Assembly: GCA_947624205.1 (NCBI GenBank)
Contig: CANQJI010000003.1
Coordinates: forward strand, 1 to 62,941
Source: an uncultured Akkermansia sp.
Lineage (GTDB): Bacteria > Verrucomicrobiota > Verrucomicrobiia > Verrucomicrobiales > Akkermansiaceae
DNA: 62,941 nucleotides
Direction: 5' to 3'
Below are positions 56,982 through 62,941 of this stretch, piece by piece (position 1 is the stretch's first letter; every line of letters starts with the position of its first letter). Both the position numbers and the translations under genes were made by a program. The notes under the pieces were generated by a model. It saw nothing but the letters and a program-made list of their open reading frames with translations, did no database searches and was not told the DNA's origin.

Positions 56982-59900
56982 CTAAGGTTCCTCCTGCCAC
57001 TTAAAATACCTTGGTTTATCAATGGCGCCGGCGCGGCGCAGACGCCGCGCGAGGGAGAGATCACTTCGAGCCAAGGCGACCATGAGCGCCGTTGTGCCGT
57101 CCGCTTCGGCATTCACATCGGCGCCGACATCCAGCAGGAGATTGATCACCTCCGGTCCGCCGGGTTCTTCTTCACGTTCCACGGCGCTGACCAGCGGAGC
57201 GTGGTCCCTGGTGGTAGCATGCACGTCGGCACCGGCTTCCAGCAACATGCGCACGATTTCGATGTCGCCCGTCTCTACAGCGGCGATGAGAGCAGTAGAG
57301 AACTCGGTTTTCGCGTTAACATCAGCGCCCGCATTCAGAAGAAGCCGGACGATGTCTCTATTGCAGCCCTCTGCCGCGGCGATGAGAGGAGTGTAAAAGT
57401 AACTCTGAATGTTTACATCTGCTCCGGCGTCCAGGAACAGCCGCACCCCATCCATGAAGCCTTTCTTTGCGGCGGCAATAAGCGGAGTTTCATGATCTGA
57501 TACAGCATTCACGTCCGCCCCGGCATCCATCAGCATGCGCACAATCGATGCAAAGTGTTCGTTGGCGTGGCCCGCTGCAACAGATAGGGAAGTGCATACG
57601 CTTGTTATAGCATTTGCATTCGCTCCATGATCAAGGAAGAAACGAATGCTTTCCTCGCACCCCGAATATACCGCCGCTATGAGTGGCGTGTACACATTCG
57701 TCTCCGCATGGACATCCGCCCCTCTGTCGATCAGGTGCTGCATGAGTTCGATGTTCCCGGAAAACGCCGCAATGATCAAAGGAGTATGAGCTTCCATTCG
57801 GCAGTTGACGTCCGCCCCCGCGTCCAACAGCAGGTCGATGATATCCAACCGCTCGGTTTTGATGGCTAGAGACAGCGGCGTTTCTTCGTCTATAGACCTT
57901 GGCGGATCGACCTCTGCCCCTGCTGCAAGCAACTGCCGGATGATGTCGATACGCCCGGCATATACAGCAGAACACAGTGCCCTGCCGAGGGCATACCTGT
58001 AATCACCTTTCCCCTTTGAGGCATCCAGAAGTAGTTGCACGATGTCCTCTTGTCCCCACAACGCCGCCACACTCAGCGCGCCGCATGGCACATCGAAGTT
58101 GATGAAAACATTGTCGATAGAGCGATCCACTCCAACGTCCAGCAGCAGCTTCACGAGGTCGGCACGACCCGCCTGCGCGGCGACGTAGAGGGGAGATCGA
58201 CGGAAATAGTGCTCCTCTTCATTTGTCAATTTTTTCAGCGCGCCTGCGTCTATCAGCTGTCTGATTTGTTCCGGTGTACAGTTCTTGTCCTCAATGGCTT
58301 CGTAAAGCTTGTTGCGGAGCTCTGCATCATTCTTTTTTCTCTTTTTCGTTTTTAGTGTTGTTGGTTCAGTTCTAAATAGTTCTTTCCGCCACCCGAAATA
58401 CCTTGATTTGTCAATGGCTCCGGCGCGTCGCAGACGCCGCGCGAGGGAGAAATCTTTATGCTCGAGAGCGACCATAAGCGCCGTTTTACCGGCGGCTTCG
58501 GCATTCACATCGGCTCCGGCTTCCAGCAGGAGATTGATCAACTCAGGTCCGCCGGCTTCCTCTTCTCGTTCCACGGCGCTGACGAGCGGAGCGTGGTCTC
58601 TGGTGGTAGCATGTACATCCGCCTCGGCGTCGAGAAACGTGCGCACGATTTCGATGTCCCCTGTCTCTACAGCGGCGATAAGAGGAGTGAAGATTCCTTC
58701 CTTTGTTAGTCCAGTATTCCAAGGGAAGTCATTGTTTTTTGCGTTAACGTCGGCGCCCGCATCCAACAAAAGTCGAACGATGTCCTGATTACAGCTTTTC
58801 GCAGCTGCAATAAGCGGAGTGTAATCGAGAGTCGAGTAATTGATATCTGCACCGGCATCGAGAAGCATGCGGACGATTTCGATGTTCTCCGCCTCTACAG
58901 CGGCGATAAGAGGGGTACAATCCGTTTGTGCGTTGACGTCTGCACCGGCATCGAGAAGCATGCGGACGATTCCCTCACATTCTCCACACACCGCGGCGAT
59001 GAGCGGGTAACAATTGCAACACAGGTCGTTTACATCTGCCCCGGCATCTAGGAGAATGCGGACGATTCCCTCACATTCCCCAAATGCCGCGGCAATGAGC
59101 GGGGTACCGTTGAAACAGCAGGCGTTTACATCTGCCCCCTCATCCAGCAGAAGCTGAGCGATGTCTTTATGAGAGCCTTCTGCGGCTGCTACAAGTGGGG
59201 TGTAAAACCTTGTTATAACAGTCGCATCCGCCCCATGATCAAGGAGAAAACGGACGCTTTCCTCGCACCCTTCGTGCGCTGCCGCTATGAGTGGCGTGTA
59301 CACGTCCGTTGCTCCATTGACATTCGCTCCTCTGTCGATCAGGTGCTGCATGAGTTCGATGTTCCCGGAGCGCGCCGCAATGATCAAAGGAGTGTACTGA
59401 TCTCGCTCCCCCATGTCTTCCTTCTCGACTTTGCTGTTGATGTCTGCCCCGGCATCCAGCAGTAGGTCGATGATATCGAGCCGTTCAGTTTGGGTGGCCA
59501 AGGATATCGGCGTCTCTTCGTCTATCGACCTGTCCGGCTCGGCCTTTGCCCCTGCCGCAAGCAACTGCCGGATGATGTCGATACGCCCGGCATATACAGC
59601 AGAACACAGCGCCCTCCCGAGAGCATACCTGCATTCTTCATCTACTTTTGCGGTGTCCAAGATCAATTGCACGATGTCAGCATGTCCCCACAATGCCGCC
59701 ACGCTCAGGGCAGAGCTCGGTTCATCTGTAAACGAGCTTGATCTGCCTTTCCTGAGATCTTCTACGCCCTCACCAACATCCAGCAGCAGCTTCATGAGGT
59801 CGGCACGACCCGCCTGCGCGGCGATATAGAGGGGAGATCGACGGAAATAGTGCTCCTCTTCATCTGTCAATTTTTTCAGCGCGCCTGCGTCTATCAGCCG

Positions 59901-59990
59901 TCTGATTTGCTCCGGTGTGCTGTTTTCGTCCTCAATGGCTTCGCAAAGCTTCATGCGGAGTTCCATAACATTCCTTTCTCTCTTTTTCAT
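56982..59990 (-). CDS. Ankyrin repeat protein, array gene 2: in-frame fusion of two paralogous units
   Basis: 1002 aa; conserved N-cap occurs twice (MKKRERNVMELRMKLCEAIEDENSTPEQ and TKKRKKNDAELRNKLYEAIEDKNCTPEQ), joined by a spacer-derived linker. Confidence 0.9.
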   Translation of the reverse strand: MKKRERNVMELRMKLCEAIEDENSTPEQIRRLIDAGALKKLTDEEEHYFRRSPLYIAAQAGRADLMKLLLDVGEGVEDLRKGRSSSFTDEPSSALSVAALWGHADIVQLILDTAKVDEECRYALGRALCSAVYAGRIDIIRQLLAAGAKAEPDRSIDEETPISLATQTERLDIIDLLLDAGADINSKVEKEDMGERDQYTPLIIAARSGNIELMQHLIDRGANVNGATDVYTPLIAAAHEGCEESVRFLLDHGADATVITRFYTPLVAAAEGSHKDIAQLLLDEGADVNACCFNGTPLIAAAFGECEGIVRILLDAGADVNDLCCNCYPLIAAVCGECEGIVRMLLDAGADVNAQTDCTPLIAAVEAENIEIVRMLLDAGADINYSTLDYTPLIAAAKSCNQDIVRLLLDAGADVNAKNNDFPWNTGLTKEGIFTPLIAAVETGDIEIVRTFLDAEADVHATTRDHAPLVSAVEREEEAGGPELINLLLEAGADVNAEAAGKTALMVALEHKDFSLARRLRRAGAIDKSRYFGWRKELFRTEPTTLKTKKRKKNDAELRNKLYEAIEDKNCTPEQIRQLIDAGALKKLTNEEEHYFRRSPLYVAAQAGRADLVKLLLDVGVDRSIDNVFINFDVPCGALSVAALWGQEDIVQLLLDASKGKGDYRYALGRALCSAVYAGRIDIIRQLLAAGAEVDPPRSIDEETPLSLAIKTERLDIIDLLLDAGADVNCRMEAHTPLIIAAFSGNIELMQHLIDRGADVHAETNVYTPLIAAVYSGCEESIRFFLDHGANANAITSVCTSLSVAAGHANEHFASIVRMLMDAGADVNAVSDHETPLIAAAKKGFMDGVRLFLDAGADVNIQSYFYTPLIAAAEGCNRDIVRLLLNAGADVNAKTEFSTALIAAVETGDIEIVRMLLEAGADVHATTRDHAPLVSAVEREEEPGGPEVINLLLDVGADVNAEADGTTALMVALARSDLSLARRLRRAGAIDKPRYFKWQEEP

Positions 59991-60096
59991 TTCGTTTGGT
60001 TGTTGGTTCAGTTAAATAGCGTGTGATTTTGTGGATTTGTCGGTGAAGGGGCACTCTTTCTACTCCGCCTTGCCAGAATGTTTGTATCGCTCAATG

Positions 60097-61341
60097 TTAC
60101 AACCTCCATTTAGGTTTCCTTGGTTTGTCGATGGCACCGGCGCGGCGCAGACGCTGAGCAAGGGAGAAATTCTCTCGCTCCAGAGCAACCATGAGCGCAG
60201 TTTCGCCGGCGGCCTCGGCGTTCACATCTGCCCCGGCATCAAGAAGCATGCGGATGATCTCTGTGTTTCCCCTCTTTGCCGCCTCGATGAGAGGAGTGGA
60301 GGATTTTGTTTGCGCGTTGACGTCTGCACCCGCCTCCAGCAGCAGTCGGACGGCGTCTTTATTGCAGCTTTCTGCAGCGGCGATAAGTGGGGTGTACAAG
60401 TTATTTCGGATTCTTGCGTCTGCTCCGGCGTCCAGGAATAGCCGCACCCTATCCGTGAATCCCGACATTGCCGCAGCGATGAGCGGAGTGTAAATGCTGG
60501 GGCCGGCGTTGACGTCCGCCCCGGCGTCCATTAGCATACGCACAACCGGCACAAAATGTTCATTGGTTCGGCTTGCCGCCGCAGATAGTGGAGTAAAGGT
60601 GCTCGTTATGGTATTTGCCTTTGCTCCGTGAGAGAGGAGGAAACGTACGCTTTCCTCGCAGCCTGCTCGCGCCGCCGCGATGAGCGGCGTGTATGCGCTT
60701 GGAGTTTCGTTCACGTTTGCTCCCCTGTTGATGAGGCTTTGCATGAGCTCGATATTTCCGAAGCTTGCCGCAAGGTTCAAGGGAGTGCAGTCATCTATGA
60801 GACTGTTAATGTTCGCCCCGGCGTCCAGAAGCAGGTTGACAATGTCCATTCGCTCAGTTTTGATGGCCAGAGACAGCGGCGTCTCTTCGTCTATTAACCT
60901 TGGCGGATCGACCTCTGCTCCCGCAGCAATCAACTGCCGAATGATGTCGATACGCCCGGCATAAACAGCGGAACACAGTGCCCTTCCGAGAATATACATA
61001 TAATTTTCATTTACTGCGGTGGCATCCAGAAGCAATCGCACGACTTCTGCATGTCCGCCCAACGCTGCCGCACTCAAGGCAGTGGTTGGCGCATCCTCAG
61101 CTGGTCTAATCTCTCCGGGTTTTACCGCCATTTCTCCGGCATCCAGCAGCAGTTGCACAATGTCGGCGCGCCCTGCCTGCGCAGCGACGTAAAGGGGAGA
61201 TCGGCGGAAATAGTACTCCTCTTCCTTTCTTAATTTTTTCAGAGCTCCTTCGGCAATCAGCTTCGTGATTTGTTCCGGCGTGCTGTTTTCGTCCTCAATG
61301 GCTTCGTAAAGCTTCATGCGGATTTTTTCTTTATTCTTCAT
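60097..61341 (-). CDS. Ankyrin repeat protein, array gene 1
   Basis: MKNKEKIRMKLYEAIEDENSTPEQITKLIAEGALKKLRKEEEYYFRRSPLYVAAQAGRADIVQLLLDAGE. Confidence 0.92.
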   Translation of the reverse strand: MKNKEKIRMKLYEAIEDENSTPEQITKLIAEGALKKLRKEEEYYFRRSPLYVAAQAGRADIVQLLLDAGEMAVKPGEIRPAEDAPTTALSAAALGGHAEVVRLLLDATAVNENYMYILGRALCSAVYAGRIDIIRQLIAAGAEVDPPRLIDEETPLSLAIKTERMDIVNLLLDAGANINSLIDDCTPLNLAASFGNIELMQSLINRGANVNETPSAYTPLIAAARAGCEESVRFLLSHGAKANTITSTFTPLSAAASRTNEHFVPVVRMLMDAGADVNAGPSIYTPLIAAAMSGFTDRVRLFLDAGADARIRNNLYTPLIAAAESCNKDAVRLLLEAGADVNAQTKSSTPLIEAAKRGNTEIIRMLLDAGADVNAEAAGETALMVALERENFSLAQRLRRAGAIDKPRKPKWRL

Positions 61342-61867
61342 GTTTATATTGAGTTGATTGTTTCGTGGATTTATTCTGTGTTTTTGGTGTTCGGTGGGGA
61401 AGTGCAATGCTTTTTCCGGTGGGTGTGGGCGCGCAGAGTTGGCTTCCGCCTCTTTCTAACTTCGTAAATGGCTGCGTAAGGGATATTCGTCTTTTCTTTT
61501 ATAATTGATTCATAATTAGCCTTTTAATTTTTCTGGTTCCTGAGCAACTCTGGGAGAAGGTCGCTTACGCGCATTCTTTTACCAGAGTTCCGTAAGTTGA
61601 AATCAATATATTTTGGTTGATTCCGTGTTTTCTTCGCTGTGTATTATTCTGGATTAACTGCTTTAAAGCGTTGATTTTAAATGAATAAAATTAAATACAT
61701 CCCGTGTGTAACATGGCTCAGATAGAGCAAAAATTTTTTTGTGTCATAAAAATTTTCGTGCTCATCTGAGGACCAGATCGTGAGGGGAAGGGGGTATCCA
61801 TTGCTTGAACAAGACCAATAAATTAAGTTTTCTGACCAGCGCAATCGCTTCACATCGTATTCGTAAG

Positions 61868-61897
61868 TAGTCAAACGCATTTCTTAATGCGTTTGCT
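61868..61897. repeat. Short palindrome-only copy of the repeat family, locus R11
   Basis: TCAAACGCATTTCTTAATGCGTTTGC at a truncated reading frame. Confidence 0.6.
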
Positions 61898-62133
61898 TCT
61901 CCAATATCGTTGAAAGAGAACTCGATCAATGGAATTGGAAAGAGGTGCCTCCAACCACGGAAGAATCCTCCTTCAATACCCCTTCCGATGATTTGGCTCG
62001 TGCTCATAATATCATGCAGGAAGGGGAAAGGTGCGTCTTTTTATCCTACGACGTCAACAAAAACGATCTTCTATTTGGTTGGGACGCCCCATTTTTACAC
62101 TCTCCCAAGCCCTTTATTGCTGCGTACAGCTAA
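61897..62133 (+). pseudogene. Possible gene remnant (frame ...FSNIVERELDQWNWKEVPPTTEESSFNTPSDDLARAHNIMQEGERCVFLSYDVNKNDLLFGWDAPFLHSPKPFIAAYS*)
   Basis: Protein-like composition with no start; the frame closes inside the R11 palindrome. Confidence 0.3.
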
Positions 62134-62267
62134 ACGAAGCCCTTCTCAAAACTCGGTCATCACTTCTTAGTTGTTTAATAGCGCATCGTTGAATATAATT
62201 ATACTGATTTGCTGGTAGAGAAGCAAATCGTAGCCACTCCGTTGTTTCACTGCATACGAAAATACTC

Positions 62268-62870
62268 TCAATTTTCACTCAACGAGGCGATATTTTTTGC
62301 ATACTCGCAGCCTTCCAAAGTTCTCGGGATGATGTATAGTCCTAATTTTGCGCGTGTGCATGCCACATAAAAATCATTGCACCTTAAAGGATTACGATCC
62401 TCATCTTTGGGTTCATCAATATCCGTTAAGATGATGTAATCCGATTCCAGCCCCTTGAATGATTTAATCGTTGTACCTAATACGATGTCCTCACCTCTTT
62501 CCCACTGATTAAATGCATCTTTTCCTGAATTGACTTCCGCAACTTCACCCACGGAACAAAGGTCCTGCATTTTTTCAGATCCGACTTTGTACGGTGAAAG
62601 AACAACTATTTGTTTCCTATCCACAGGCGGCATCTCATGCAGGGAAGTGATATCTAATTGACTTCTTATGCTCTTGTCTGCTTTGCTATCCGTTCCCGTA
62701 AGTATTCGAATGATCCCGGAGACTGCACGAGCTCGTTCATGACGGTCCTCAATCGGCTGCAGAACCACAACCCCATTCAAGGAGATATCAAGTGGCTCCA
62801 TCTCATGCCCCTTCGGTAAAACAGCTGAGCTGAAACGCGCTATTTCCGCCGTATTTCGTAAATTAGGCAC
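62268..62870 (-). pseudogene. 5'-truncated SF1 (UvrD/Rep-like) helicase C-terminal fragment
   Basis: PNLRNTAEIARFS (motif IV-like), IVLGTTIKSFKGLESDYIILTDIDEP (motif V-like), NDFYVACTRAKLGLYII (motif VI-like); a stop in the same frame just upstream (TAG about 12 nt before the GTG), no helicase motifs I-III. Confidence 0.65.
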
Positions 62871-62941
62871 CTCTAAAAACTACAAAGGGGAAAAACTCGG
62901 AAAAAGCAGGATGAAAAAAGAAGGAAAATAACACGATAAAA

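Noticed and set aside
47256-60964. Many plus-strand ORFs such as MTSAPASSSSLI... and minus-strand frame-shifted ORFs (MAQPSSQRHGQETGK...)
   Set aside because: Shadow frames of the ankyrin repeats; their apparent repetitiveness comes from the 105-bp period on the coding strand.

Overview
62.9-kb bacterial chromosomal window. It is probably from the Verrucomicrobiota/PVC group, inferred only from gene content. Housekeeping content: a prepilin peptidase; tRNA-Arg(ACG) and tmRNA with readable tag AYSDNEYAMAA; miaB, queC, queF, cysS and a Thi4-type thiazole synthase; a partial dcw cluster on the minus strand (mraZ-rsmH-ftsL-like-ftsI-murE-murF-mraY-murD-LysM-ftsW-murG-beta-CASP MBL); dinB, der, an OppF/DppF-type ATPase and tatC. 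Accessory content: (1) a modular intergenic repeat family at about 11 loci. It is built of short hairpins whose stems are swapped for different but still self-complementary sequences, and the main hairpin is followed by a 7-bp-period (N)GTACGA microsatellite. (2) An about 8-kb plus-strand locus of Sel1/CsgG-like, CsgG-PEGA, GYF, GYF-DUF805-GYF and GYF-PrsW-like proteins, with a local duplication across a gene junction. (3) A kinase-like domain lacking catalytic motifs, joined through a TM segment to an FGE-like domain. (4) An about 15.7-kb minus-strand array of seven ankyrin-repeat ORFs. One shows homogenised 105-bp repeats and a block duplication differing by exactly one repeat unit. Another is an in-frame fusion of two tandem paralogues whose former stop, spacer and start can be traced. 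(5) A decayed right end with a 5'-truncated SF1 helicase fragment. The strongest candidates for something undescribed are the hairpin-swapping repeat family and the evolving ankyrin array. All calls come from reading the sequence and translations; no database search was run.
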